A stretch of 22,578 bases of DNA from Nitrosopumilaceae archaeon. GTDB lineage: Archaea; Thermoproteota; Nitrososphaeria; Nitrososphaerales; Nitrosopumilaceae. Location: contig JACENB010000136.1 in assembly GCA_013867245.1 (NCBI GenBank), forward strand, positions 1-22,578. Reading direction: 5' to 3'. The notes below the pieces were generated by a model. That model had not been told where the DNA came from and searched no databases. It saw only the letters and a program-made list of their open reading frames with translations. The translations under genes and the position numbers were made by a program. How positions within the stretch are numbered: position 1 is the stretch's first letter; each line of letters begins with the position of its first letter. This document shows, piece by piece, positions 1 through 6,951 of this stretch.

Positions 1-1
1 A

Positions 2-283
2 GGAGATTATGCTAGAAAAGAATTGAAAAAAGTATTTGATGGAAGAGTTGAAGTTTCAGGAAAAGGGTCACTATTCATGACACATTTTCTTAAAAATGGA
101 GTTACAAAGATAGAAAATTCAGTAGACGTTGCAAAATGTGATTCTGAGATGTTACGAAAATATCATTTTAAAATGATTTCTGAAAATGGAATATTTTTCC
201 TACCAGGCAAATTAGGTGCAATATCAAATAGTCATTCAAAAGAAGACATCAAAAACATAATCAAAGCATCAGAGGATTTCTAA
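2..283 (+). CDS. hemL: Glutamate-1-semialdehyde 2,1-aminomutase-like protein, C-terminal part (5' end outside window)
   Basis: The reading frame is open from base 2, the left edge, and ends with TAA at 281-283, so about 93 C-terminal residues are visible. The order of elements fits the small C-terminal domain of class III aminotransferases of the HemL type: a GSLF strand, a variable loop, an F-K-M-I helix, the strand ENGIFFLPGK, an S-H-S turn and a final E-D-I-x-x-x-I-K-A helix. HemL is PLP-dependent and makes 5-aminolevulinate for tetrapyrroles (haem, cobamide). The PLP lysine lies upstream and cannot be checked, so another class III aminotransferase remains possible. A TTG at 23 is internal and not the true start. 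The gene ends 10 bases from the convergent neighbour. Confidence 0.65.
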   Translation, partial: GDYARKELKKVFDGRVEVSGKGSLFMTHFLKNGVTKIENSVDVAKCDSEMLRKYHFKMISENGIFFLPGKLGAISNSHSKEDIKNIIKASEDF

Positions 284-293
284 AATTCAAAAA

Positions 294-647
294 TTAATCA
301 TGAAAATCATTTTTCCATGACATTAGTTGATTAAAAATATTCAAAAAATCATCAGATTTTGTAGTAATATGAATATGAGCAAAAATATTTTCAAATTGTC
401 CTTCAAAAATCATAGTACATTCATTTTTAAAAAAAGGTACAGATACACCAATTTTTTTGAGATTTGTGATTAGAAAATTTTCGATTAAAATAGTTTCAGA
501 ATTAACAATGATTTTTTTGGAATTAGTGTTTTTATTGATGTACTCATCAAATTTTTTCTGTAAAGATTCATCCCATACAGGAGAATCTTTAGGCCAATGA
601 TGAACAAACACTTTTTCAGCTAAATAAGAAATTTGAATTTCAGACAT
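294..647 (-). CDS. Hypothetical protein, 117 residues
   Basis: I do not recognise a family. The protein starts at an ATG (645-647). It is soluble, with no signal peptide or membrane segment. Visible features are an aromatic/His-rich N-terminal stretch (VFVHHWPKDSPVW, about residues 13-25), a Lys/Asn-rich middle, and a C-terminal half with alternating hydrophobic strands including FAHIHITTKSDD. It has no cysteine pair that would bind metal. The gene runs leftward and converges on the aminomutase gene. Codon use matches the neighbours. It is probably a lineage-specific protein. Confidence 0.6.
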   Translation of the reverse strand: MSEIQISYLAEKVFVHHWPKDSPVWDESLQKKFDEYINKNTNSKKIIVNSETILIENFLITNLKKIGVSVPFFKNECTMIFEGQFENIFAHIHITTKSDDFLNIFNQLMSWKNDFHD

Positions 648-677
648 GATTAAAATAAGTTTTAAAACAAATTAAGC

Positions 678-690
678 CTATCTTTGATAG
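678..690. promoter_or_regulatory. Short perfect inverted repeat in divergent spacer
   Basis: CTATC-TTT-GATAG, two 5-base arms around three bases, lies between two divergent genes and 12 bases upstream of the TATA-like element of the rightward one. A regulator site is possible, but arms this short also arise by chance in A/T-rich DNA. Confidence 0.2.
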
Positions 691-701
691 ATTTATTCAG
701 A

Positions 702-714
702 TTTTTATAAAATG
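702..714 (+). promoter_or_regulatory. TATA-box promoter of the 39-residue gene
   Basis: TTTTTATAAAATG is centred about 24 bases before the ATG at 731. In archaea transcription starts roughly 25 bases after the TATA centre, so the mRNA is probably leaderless or nearly so. The start site is inferred from sequence only. Confidence 0.45.
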
Positions 715-730
715 ATTATCATGATTAAAC

Positions 731-850
731 ATGGATAAGAAAAAAGAAGAAAAAGAGGCATATGCAACAGATGATCCGACAGATACATCTGCAGAAAAAC
801 AAGAAGAAATGGCCAAAGAAGCCATTAAAAAATTCAAGTCATTGAATTAA
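731..850 (+). CDS. Small charged protein, 39 residues
   Basis: An ATG at 731 opens a 39-codon frame ending TAA at 848-850. The product is almost entirely charged or small residues: a Lys/Glu-rich start (MDKKKEEKEAYA), a TDDPTD turn, then a helix rich in Glu, Ala and Lys ending FKSLN. It has no Cys and no membrane segment. A good TATA box lies about 24 bases upstream and the next gene (TPR protein) begins 37 bases after the stop in the same direction. The function is unknown. Promoter placement and lack of any competing frame favour a real gene. Confidence 0.5.
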   Translation: MDKKKEEKEAYATDDPTDTSAEKQEEMAKEAIKKFKSLN

Positions 851-887
851 AGTAAACTTTCATTAGCAATTAAAATCTGATAAAATT

Positions 888-1709
888 ATGGGATTATTTG
901 GATCCAAAAAAAATCCAGAAGACTTGAAATATGATGCCATGGCAATGATGGAGAAAAATCAACCAAAAGCAGCTATTTCATTATTTAATAAAATTCTAAA
1001 ACAAAATGAAGATGACGAAGATGTATTACTAAACAAGGGATTAGCTCTAAATCAAATCAAAAAATATAGTGATGCAATTACCTGTTTTGATAAATTATTA
1101 GAAATTGATCCAAAAAATGCACAGGCCCTAAACAACAGAGGAATTTCAATGGCAGAAAATGGCAATATTCAAGAAGCATCAGAATGTTATGATAAAGCAA
1201 TTGAAGCTGATCCAAGATATGCAGCATCTTACTTTAACAAAGGAGTTCTCTTAGACAAACTCCAAGAGCACGAGGAAGCACTAACTGCATTAGAAAAAGC
1301 AATTTCAGTAGATTCAAGAAAGCCAAATGCCATGGTGTACAAAGGAATAGTTTTAGGAAAATTGAAAAGGCACGAGGAAGCACTGAATTGTTTTCAAAAT
1401 ATTTGTAAAAAGTATCCCAATAATCAAGATGCATTTTTTCAAAAAGGAGTACAACTTGCAGAATTGGGAAGACATGAAAAAGCAATTACTGTTTTTGATG
1501 AAATTTTAAAAAAATACAAAGACAATGTCAATGTAATTTATGCAAAATCTAGAAGTTGTGCAGCATTAGATAAAATTCCAGAGTCAATGGAATTATTAAA
1601 ACAAGCAATTACAAGAAACCCAAAAATAATACGTAATTGGGCAAAGGAGGAACCAATTTTTACAAAATTACACAACAATGATAAATTTAGATCATTAGTT
1701 AAATTATAG
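888..1709 (+). CDS. Tetratricopeptide-repeat (TPR) protein
   Basis: The 273-residue protein is built almost wholly of 34-residue TPR units from about residue 12 to 240; six or seven can be counted by their recurring G/A-x-x-L, A-x-x-x-F/Y-D-K and D-P-x-N signatures. TPRs form a superhelical scaffold for protein-protein contacts; the partner is unknown. A 15-base DNA identity at 1268-1282 and 1370-1384 is spaced exactly 102 bases, one repeat unit, suggesting fairly recent duplication or gene conversion between repeats. The N-terminus MGLFGSKK resembles two other proteins in this window. The C-terminal tail (about 240-273, with NNDKFRSLVKL) is a usual TPR capping sequence. The gene overlaps the convergent neighbour by 6 bases. 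Confidence 0.85.
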   Translation: MGLFGSKKNPEDLKYDAMAMMEKNQPKAAISLFNKILKQNEDDEDVLLNKGLALNQIKKYSDAITCFDKLLEIDPKNAQALNNRGISMAENGNIQEASECYDKAIEADPRYAASYFNKGVLLDKLQEHEEALTALEKAISVDSRKPNAMVYKGIVLGKLKRHEEALNCFQNICKKYPNNQDAFFQKGVQLAELGRHEKAITVFDEILKKYKDNVNVIYAKSRSCAALDKIPESMELLKQAITRNPKIIRNWAKEEPIFTKLHNNDKFRSLVKL

Positions 1710-2408
1710 AACTTTTTTTCTTACAGAATCAATTCTAATTATTCCTACTTTCTTTTTTGGACCAATTAAACGAGCCTCATAAATTGGAACATAAACTTCA
1801 GTAATTTCTCGCAATACAAATTCTTCGTCAAGATTTCTTACTTCATCAACTAAAGGTTTTTTTAAAAATGATTGTAATTTTTTGATTCCGTCATCATGAG
1901 TTAATTCAGAATTTTTTACATTTGAAGAATTTTTTTCCAGTAAACGATTAGGATAATTTTCAGTTGTTTTGGAATTCAATTTAAACGGGAATTTTATTTC
2001 ACGACCATGATGATCAAAAGTCAATTCATCCTCATTTTCAACAAAGACATGTTCTTCTAATTTTAAATCAACTTTATTTTTACCACGTTTCCCTACAATT
2101 GCTTTTTTAAAATTAGATTTGGTTCTAACCGGAAAAATTCCATCACCCAAAATAACTTCAGATACATTTGATGAAACCGAAATAGAATGAGTTGCTTTTC
2201 GAAAATAATTTGCCATGTACTTTCCAGATATAATTAGAATACATTCATAGTATAATTTCACAGAATGAATGTGAATATCCTCTCTTTTTGGACGTGAAAA
2301 TACAGATTTGAATAAACCAATTTTTTTATCATCAATAATTTCTAAAGCTTCAGATTCCTCAAGTTTTTTCCGTAAAACTACTGTTTTATGTTCATGTGTT
2401 TTTTTCAA
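1704..2408 (-). CDS. Hypothetical protein, 234 residues
   Basis: I do not recognise the family. It is a basic, soluble protein with no signal peptide. The N-terminal half (about 30-110) looks beta-rich, with strands such as KLYYECILIISGKYMA and SVSSNVSEVILGDGIFPV. The middle (about 115-165) is charged and probably flexible. The C-terminal part (about 170-232) has a helix followed by strands ending VGIIRIDSVRKK. The only near start is TTG at 2406-2408; no in-frame ATG occurs for some 60 codons, and an in-frame stop lies shortly upstream. A TATA-like TTTTTTATAG at 2411-2420 lies too close to this TTG, so the start is uncertain. It converges on the TPR gene with 6 shared bases. Confidence 0.6.
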   Translation of the reverse strand: MKKTHEHKTVVLRKKLEESEALEIIDDKKIGLFKSVFSRPKREDIHIHSVKLYYECILIISGKYMANYFRKATHSISVSSNVSEVILGDGIFPVRTKSNFKKAIVGKRGKNKVDLKLEEHVFVENEDELTFDHHGREIKFPFKLNSKTTENYPNRLLEKNSSNVKNSELTHDDGIKKLQSFLKKPLVDEVRNLDEEFVLREITEVYVPIYEARLIGPKKKVGIIRIDSVRKKVL

Positions 2409-2511
2409 AACTATAAAAAATAGAAAGTCATCGTATTAAACCAATTCTCATTAAAAAAAAATAAACAGTAGGTATAGAAAAATTCCAAACAAAGAAAAAG
2501 AAGTATTTTTT

Positions 2512-2979
2512 ATGAAAAATAGAATGAATAAATCAAATATTAAAGGATCAAGTGATAGAAGAGATGTTAATTCTGAATGGTTCACAGGAAAAACATGGAT
2601 GAAAGTGCTTTCAGAGAAAATTAAATCAAAGGATCAGGATATTTACCACGTTCATTTTGAAAAAGGTTCAAGAACTAAACTTCATTTTCACAATGGGAAT
2701 CAAGTACTAATGGCAATAAAAGGAAAAGGTAGTTTAGAAATTTTTAAAAAATATGGGACAAAAAAAACAGATTTTAAAATAAAAAAGATTGAAAGAATTA
2801 GCCTTAATGAAGGCGACATAGTTCACATTCCAGCTAAAACACTCCATACCCACGGTTCAATTAATAAAAATAAAGAATTTTCACACATAGCTATCAACAT
2901 ATTACCAAAAAAGAATTCAATCTACAAAACAATTTGGTATGAATCAGATTTTAAAAACAAAGTAACAAAAATAATTTAA
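2512..2979 (+). CDS. Cupin-domain protein, probable metal-binding
   Basis: A single cupin beta-barrel fills about residues 45-135 of 155. Cupin motif 1 is visible as GSRTKLHFHNGNQVLMAIKG, giving His58 and His60; the usual Glu is replaced by Gln64. Motif 2 is GDIVHIPAKTLHTHG, giving His112 (and His114). Three histidines therefore remain for a metal. The reaction cannot be told from the fold. The N-terminal 20 residues are Lys/Ser/Asn-rich, and a second in-frame ATG (codon 5, base 2524) could be the start. The next gene, also a cupin, begins 5 bases after this stop, so the two are probably co-transcribed and may act together. Confidence 0.8.
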   Translation: MKNRMNKSNIKGSSDRRDVNSEWFTGKTWMKVLSEKIKSKDQDIYHVHFEKGSRTKLHFHNGNQVLMAIKGKGSLEIFKKYGTKKTDFKIKKIERISLNEGDIVHIPAKTLHTHGSINKNKEFSHIAINILPKKNSIYKTIWYESDFKNKVTKII

Positions 2980-2983
2980 AACA

Positions 2984-3346
2984 TTGTCCATTAAAGAGGA
3001 TTCAAAGATTAGTTTCATTGATGGTAGTGAAAATGTAAAAATTAAACAATATTTTGATCCAAAAAATACATCAAATGGAATTAATTACAGCCTTGCACAA
3101 TTTTCATTAGACATAGGTGAAAAAACTAAACTTCATAAAATAAAATCTTCAGAAATATACTATATTTTAGAAGGCAAAGGTAAATTAAAAATTAACAGTG
3201 AAAAATTTGAATTAAAAAAGAATGATTCAGCTTATGTCCCTCCAAATTCAGAACAATTTTTGGAAAACGTTGGATCAGAGATATTACGTTTTTTATGTAT
3301 TGTAGAGCCAGCATGGAAACCAGAAGACGATGAAATCCTAGAATAA
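2984..3346 (+). CDS. Cupin-domain protein with degenerate metal site
   Basis: A 120-residue single cupin. Motif 1 is GEKTKLHKIKSSEIYYILEG: His51 is kept and Glu57 is kept, but the second His is Ile53. Motif 2 is NDSAYVPPNSEQFLENVGSE, in which the usual His is Gln91. Only two of four standard ligands survive, so it may bind no metal or use another site. The C-terminal VEPAWKPEDDE is common in small archaeal and bacterial cupins. The start is TTG at 2984; no in-frame ATG lies nearby. It follows the first cupin by 5 bases. The two share the fold but little sequence, so this is an old duplication or a heteromeric pair, by inference. Confidence 0.78.
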   Translation: MSIKEDSKISFIDGSENVKIKQYFDPKNTSNGINYSLAQFSLDIGEKTKLHKIKSSEIYYILEGKGKLKINSEKFELKKNDSAYVPPNSEQFLENVGSEILRFLCIVEPAWKPEDDEILE

Positions 3347-3368
3347 AATATCAAAATATTAACAATGA

Positions 3369-3381
3369 TTTTTAAAATATA
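3369..3381 (+). promoter_or_regulatory. TATA-box promoter of the J-domain/ferredoxin gene
   Basis: TTTTTAAAATATA is centred about 23 bases before the ATG at 3398, consistent with a leaderless transcript. A GAGGAG run at 3390-3395 is only two bases from the ATG, too close for normal Shine-Dalgarno use. Confidence 0.4.
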
Positions 3382-3397
3382 AGGTATTAGAGGAGTT

Positions 3398-4066
3398 ATG
3401 AATCGAAGAGAAGCATTACTAACATTAAATGTTAATCAGAATTCATCACAGGAAGAAATTAAGGCATCATATAGAAAAATGGCACTAGAGCTACATCCTG
3501 ATAAAAATAAAATAAAAAATGAAGATACTGAATTTAAAAAAATTACAGAGGCATATAATTTTCTAAAAAAGAATGAAAAAGATGATACAATATACCAAGA
3601 AGCAAAACAAAATTCAGGAAATCAAAGAATTAGACCAAAACCTCAATGGGGAGCACCCGACGATGGAGGAATACCTGAACAAGATTGGGGAAAATATACC
3701 AGAGAATTTGAAGAAGGAGACCCAACTTTTTGGAAAGAATATGAAAAAAAATTTTGGGAAGATTACAATGCTAGAATAAGAGCAGATGGTAAAAACGGAG
3801 AATATGAAAAAGCCAGAGAGCCTAACAAACAACCAGATCTTAAAGTAAGTGTTGACAAATCATTATGTATCGGGTGTTGTAGTTGCGAGATTATTGCTCC
3901 AGAAGTATTTGAAATTGATAAAAATAGTCAAACAAATCCAAAATCAAAAGTGATTAATCGAAAAGGAGCAGGAGTAAATAAAATAATGAATGCAGCTGAA
4001 ACATGTCCAACAAAAGCAATTAATGTTGAAAATATTATTACAAAAGAAAAATTATTTCCATATTAA
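3398..4066 (+). CDS. J-domain/ferredoxin fusion protein (DnaJ-Fer)
   Basis: Residues 1-65 are a J domain: helix II ending ALELHPDKN with the HPD triad at 33-35 that stimulates DnaK ATPase, then helix III (EFKKITEAYNFL). Residues 65-140 are a charged, Trp-rich linker. Residues 145-215 are a single-cluster ferredoxin domain: Cys157, Cys160, Cys163 in C-x2-C-x2-C (with an extra Cys161) and Cys203-Pro, enough for one 4Fe-4S cluster. Zinc-finger and substrate-binding parts of ordinary DnaJ are absent. Such DnaJ-Fer proteins occur in green-plant plastids and Thaumarchaeota; published phylogeny, as I recall it, proposes transfer from the plant lineage to Thaumarchaeota. The likely role is a chaperone helper sensing redox state or Fe-S supply, by inference. 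It shares its TTAA stop with the HIT gene. Confidence 0.92.
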   Translation: MNRREALLTLNVNQNSSQEEIKASYRKMALELHPDKNKIKNEDTEFKKITEAYNFLKKNEKDDTIYQEAKQNSGNQRIRPKPQWGAPDDGGIPEQDWGKYTREFEEGDPTFWKEYEKKFWEDYNARIRADGKNGEYEKAREPNKQPDLKVSVDKSLCIGCCSCEIIAPEVFEIDKNSQTNPKSKVINRKGAGVNKIMNAAETCPTKAINVENIITKEKLFPY

Positions 4067-4470
4067 ATTTTTAATAAATTAAAATATTTTTCAATTTCAG
4101 AATCAGACAATTGTATCGAAGAATCAAACATACTATGAATAGGTCCACCAGAATCAGAAGAATCTCTAGGAACTAAATGTATATGAAGGTGAGGAATTTC
4201 TTGTCCAGCTTCTTTTCCATTATGTATTGCAATTAAAGTTGAACCAGTGATTAAATCAACTTTAGACATCATAAGATGAACTAGAGAAAATAAATCAGTA
4301 TTTTCATCCATATTCAAATTCTGAATTTTCTCATGATGATTTTTTGGTATTACTAAAACATGACCTTTAGTAAGTGGAAAAGCATCTAGAAAACATATTG
4401 AATGTGTAGTTTCATGAAGAATTTTGGCAGGAATTTCTTTGGAAATAATTTTACAAAAAATACAGTCCAC
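4063..4470 (-). CDS. HIT-family nucleotide hydrolase/transferase
   Basis: The signature H-L-H-I-H-L-V-P near residues 94-100 (counted from the GTG start) is the histidine-triad active site of the HIT superfamily (Hint-like), which cleaves nucleoside phosphoramidates or similar nucleotide esters through a nucleotidyl-histidine. The N-terminus CIFCKII has the C-x2-C pair often seen in Hint proteins, and the LDAFPLTKGHVLVIPK block is typical. I prefer GTG at 4468-4470, giving MDCIFCKII as in most family members; a TTG three codons upstream (4479) would add three residues. At about 135 residues the length is normal. It converges on the DnaJ-Fer gene, sharing TTAA at 4063-4066. Confidence 0.88.
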   Translation of the reverse strand: MDCIFCKIISKEIPAKILHETTHSICFLDAFPLTKGHVLVIPKNHHEKIQNLNMDENTDLFSLVHLMMSKVDLITGSTLIAIHNGKEAGQEIPHLHIHLVPRDSSDSGGPIHSMFDSSIQLSDSEIEKYFNLLKI

Positions 4471-4507
4471 AATATTCAAATAATTTTTTAAAATATCAAA
4501 GTATCTA

Positions 4508-4786
4508 TCAAGGAGTAACTACAGTAGCCCAAGCCAAATCCTTACCAAATTTTATTGTCACTTTATCCCCTGAATCTAATTCACAATTTTCTATAATTTT
4601 AGGTACATTATCATCAGTTTCAACATAACAAGTACCATCATCATTACTCAAAATAACAACATCTTCAAAAACATCCTCACGAATTAAATGCCAAAAAGGA
4701 AAAATCATCGTAGACAAAACAATTCCTGCAACCAAAAAGGCACCACCAAAAACCAAACCTTGTTGTTGACTGGAACTTAATTTCAT
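4508..4786 (-). CDS. Small single-pass membrane protein, unknown function
   Basis: About 92 residues if read from the ATG at 4784-4786. An N-terminal polar stretch (KLSSSQQQG) is followed by one clear membrane segment (LVFGGAFLVAGIVLSTMIFPF, broken here by context into about residues 11-31), then an acidic soluble domain of about 55 residues with two cysteines, rich in Asp and Val, that looks like a small beta barrel ending KFGKDLAWATVVTP. In-frame ATGs at 4804 and 4813 are alternatives that would overlap the upstream zinc-finger gene; the ATG at 4786 lies one base after that gene's stop and suggests translational coupling. The function is unknown. Confidence 0.6.
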   Translation of the reverse strand: MKLSSSQQQGLVFGGAFLVAGIVLSTMIFPFWHLIREDVFEDVVILSNDDGTCYVETDDNVPKIIENCELDSGDKVTIKFGKDLAWATVVTP

Positions 4787-4787
4787 A

Positions 4788-4955
4788 TTACCAAGTGCCG
4801 CCATCCCCACCATTCATATCCATTTTTTTGGCAGGTACGTTTCCATGTGCTTTTTTCATGTGTTTTTTTAATCTCTCCGGATCATGAAGTTCAGTTCCAC
4901 AGACATCACATTTTGTTTTAGTCTCATCTGACTTTTTACGATTAAACAAGCCCAT
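4788..4955 (-). CDS. Single C2H2 zinc-finger protein, 55 residues
   Basis: ATG at 4953-4955, stop TAA at 4788-4790. The 55-residue product has one classical finger: Cys16-x2-Cys19-x12-His32-x4-His37, with the sequence CDVCGTELHDPERLKKHM leading into the second histidine. A basic N-terminus (MGLFNRKKSDE) and a Gly/Asp-rich tail (DMNGGDGGTW) flank it. Short single-finger proteins are known in archaea and may bind DNA, RNA or protein; the target cannot be told. It is the first gene of a likely two-gene unit with the small membrane protein, and shares a central TATA box with the divergent hydroxyacyl-CoA dehydrogenase gene. The N-terminus resembles the TPR and triple-knuckle proteins here. Confidence 0.8.
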   Translation of the reverse strand: MGLFNRKKSDETKTKCDVCGTELHDPERLKKHMKKAHGNVPAKKMDMNGGDGGTW

Positions 4956-4977
4956 ATTATCACAAAGATGAAGAAAT

Positions 4978-4990
4978 ACATTATAAAGGA
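4978..4990. promoter_or_regulatory. Shared, symmetric TATA box between divergent genes
   Basis: The spacer between the two divergent ATGs is 55 bases. The palindrome TTATAA (4981-4986) lies at its centre: about 28 bases from the zinc-finger ATG on the left and about 27 from the dehydrogenase ATG on the right. No other good TATA box is present in the spacer. The spacing predicts leaderless transcripts in both directions from one TBP site. Confidence 0.55.
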
Positions 4991-5010
4991 TACTGAATTT
5001 TTGTCAATTC

Positions 5011-6150
5011 ATGTCAGTAAAAAATATCACAGTATTAGGTTCAGGTGTAATGGGTCATGGAATTGCTCAAGTTTCAGCTACAGCAGGATACAATGTTGTT
5101 TTGCGAGATATCAAACAAGAATTTTTAGATAAAGCAATGGAGAAAATCAAATGGAGTTTAGATAAACTTGTTTCAAAAGAAAAAATTTCTAAAGAAGAAG
5201 GAGATTCAATATTTGCAAGAATTACGCCAATTGTAGATTTGAATGAGGCAGTAAAAAATGCAGAATTAGTGATAGAAGTAGTTCCAGAAATTATGGATTT
5301 AAAAAAATCAGTTTATGCAGAATTAGATAAAGCAGCAGGACCTGAAGTGATTTTTGCATCAAACACAAGTACTTTACCAATTACTGAAATTGCCAATACA
5401 ACATCACGTCCTGAAAAATTTATTGGTATACATTTTTTCAATCCACCACAATTAATGAAACTAGTAGAAGTAATTCCTGGAGAAAAAACTGGACAAGAAA
5501 TAACAGAACTAACTCAAGAATTTGTTAAATCAGTTAACAAACAAGCAGTACTATGTAGAAAAGATGTTCCAGGGTTTATCATTAACAGATTATTCATTCC
5601 AATGGTTCATGAAGCATGTTTTGCACAAGATAGAACAAATGCAACACTAGAAGAAATAGATTCTGCAGTAAAATTCAAGTTAGGATTTCCAATGGGAATT
5701 TTTGAATTAGCTGATTTTACCGGAATGGATGTAATTCATAAAGCAACCACAGAAATGCATTTACGAGATAAAAAAGTAATCAATCCACATCCAACAATAG
5801 AAAAAATGTTTGATGAAAAGAAACTAGGACAAAAATCAGGTGAAGGATATTACAAATATTCAGATGACAAGTATGAAAGAGTTACACTATCAGAAGAATT
5901 AGCACAAAAGTTCAATCCAATACAATTAGTTGCAAATATTCTAAACAATGCAGCTTGGCTAATCACTAATGGTGCAAGTGATATTGAAGAAATTGAAAAA
6001 GCAGCACAATTAGGATTAGGATTAAAAAAACCTCTTTTTGAAACAGCAAAAGAAATTGGAATTAAAAATATTGTTGAGGAATTAAACAAATTGGCAGAAA
6101 AACATGGAGAATTTTACAAACCAGACCCACTTCTCATATCAATGCAATAG
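5011..6150 (+). CDS. 3-hydroxyacyl-CoA (3-hydroxybutyryl-CoA) dehydrogenase
   Basis: Residues 1-185 are a Rossmann domain: the NAD-binding GSGVMGHG at 10-17, acidic D33 after strand 2 (favouring NAD), and the catalytic His141 in IHFFNPP, with Glu153 in KLVEVIPG completing the dyad. PGFIINR begins the helical C-terminal dimerisation domain; a second, shorter copy of that helical domain (about 300-370) extends the protein to 379 residues, longer than the about 285 of bacterial Hbd. In Nitrosopumilus this enzyme oxidises (S)-3-hydroxybutyryl-CoA to acetoacetyl-CoA in the HP/HB carbon-fixation cycle; that role is inferred from family and organism. No fused crotonase domain is present, unlike some archaeal homologues. 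Confidence 0.92.
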   Translation: MSVKNITVLGSGVMGHGIAQVSATAGYNVVLRDIKQEFLDKAMEKIKWSLDKLVSKEKISKEEGDSIFARITPIVDLNEAVKNAELVIEVVPEIMDLKKSVYAELDKAAGPEVIFASNTSTLPITEIANTTSRPEKFIGIHFFNPPQLMKLVEVIPGEKTGQEITELTQEFVKSVNKQAVLCRKDVPGFIINRLFIPMVHEACFAQDRTNATLEEIDSAVKFKLGFPMGIFELADFTGMDVIHKATTEMHLRDKKVINPHPTIEKMFDEKKLGQKSGEGYYKYSDDKYERVTLSEELAQKFNPIQLVANILNNAAWLITNGASDIEEIEKAAQLGLGLKKPLFETAKEIGIKNIVEELNKLAEKHGEFYKPDPLLISMQ

Positions 6151-6161
6151 GAATTAGTGAT

Positions 6162-6380
6162 TTGGGTTTTGAAAAAGATATTGAATTGTTAAAAATAGCA
6201 TTAACAGAAACCGAATTCCGTATAAAAAAATTAGAAGAACATAAAGAAATAATCAATAAATTACTTAGAGATAATAAAACCGAAGATAGTTGGATTAATG
6301 AAACAAGAAAAAGATTAGTACGAAATATAAGAAATTTACAAAAAAAGCGAGATATGATTTTTAGAGAACTAGAATCTTAA
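6162..6380 (+). CDS. Small coiled-coil protein, 72 residues
   Basis: The start is TTG at 6162, 11 bases after the dehydrogenase stop; there is no suitable ATG. The product is all helix: a leucine/isoleucine heptad pattern runs through residues 3-35 (LLKIALTETEFRIKKLEEH) and again through 48-70, with a charged break (RDNKTEDSW) between, suggesting a helical hairpin. No known family is recognised. It may be co-transcribed with the dehydrogenase. Its stop overlaps the convergent LOG-like gene in the palindrome TTAA. Confidence 0.6.
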   Translation: MGFEKDIELLKIALTETEFRIKKLEEHKEIINKLLRDNKTEDSWINETRKRLVRNIRNLQKKRDMIFRELES

Positions 6381-6883
6381 GAAATTAAATCTAAGATTTT
6401 TTCAACAGCTTCTTTTGCAGTATCAGCTCCAATGATTTTTACATTTTTTCGATGATCAACATATCCATCAATATACGGAGCAATAGCACTATCAAAACCT
6501 CGTATTGCAACCATGGGTTTTTTGCTCATATATGCAGCACACACTTCAGATAAAGTTCCAGAACCACCACCAACAATTATCACTCCATCTGCAGATAAAG
6601 CATTTAGAAAATCTCTTGTAAATCCCATTCCAGAAGGAATTACAATGTCGCAAAATTCATTTGCAAATTTAGGATCGTCTTGAGGAATAATTCCCAGAGT
6701 TAAACCATTTTCGTCTTTTGCACCATGAGAGCAGGAATTCATTACACCACCCAATCCACCAGTGATCAACAATGAACCGGATTTTGCAATCTCTTGACCA
6801 ACCTCATATGCAATTTTTTCATGTTTAGGAGTACATCCAGTAGTATTATTTCCAATAACTAAGATCTGTTTTTTCTTTACCAT
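6377..6883 (-). CDS. LOG-like/SLOG Rossmann-fold protein (TIGR00725 type)
   Basis: The 168-residue protein is a single Rossmann-like domain. It has LVIGNNTTG at the first turn, SLLITGGLGGVM at 38-48, SGMGFTRDFLNALSADG at 84-100, and the nucleotide-binding GGGSGTLSE at 105-113, which corresponds to the PGGxGTxxE motif of LOG proteins with the Pro replaced by Gly. LOG enzymes remove ribose 5-phosphate from cytokinin nucleotides; the TIGR00725 relatives have no proven substrate. A nucleotide-binding or phosphoribohydrolase role is likely by family. The ATG is at 6881-6883. It ends in the TTAA shared with the coiled-coil gene. Confidence 0.8.
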   Translation of the reverse strand: MVKKKQILVIGNNTTGCTPKHEKIAYEVGQEIAKSGSLLITGGLGGVMNSCSHGAKDENGLTLGIIPQDDPKFANEFCDIVIPSGMGFTRDFLNALSADGVIIVGGGSGTLSEVCAAYMSKKPMVAIRGFDSAIAPYIDGYVDHRKNVKIIGADTAKEAVEKILDLIS

Positions 6884-6951
6884 AATGGATCTTATTGAAG
6901 CGGTTTGAAAAAGGTTATCAGAGAAAAGGATATTAGTGAATTATTCAGATA

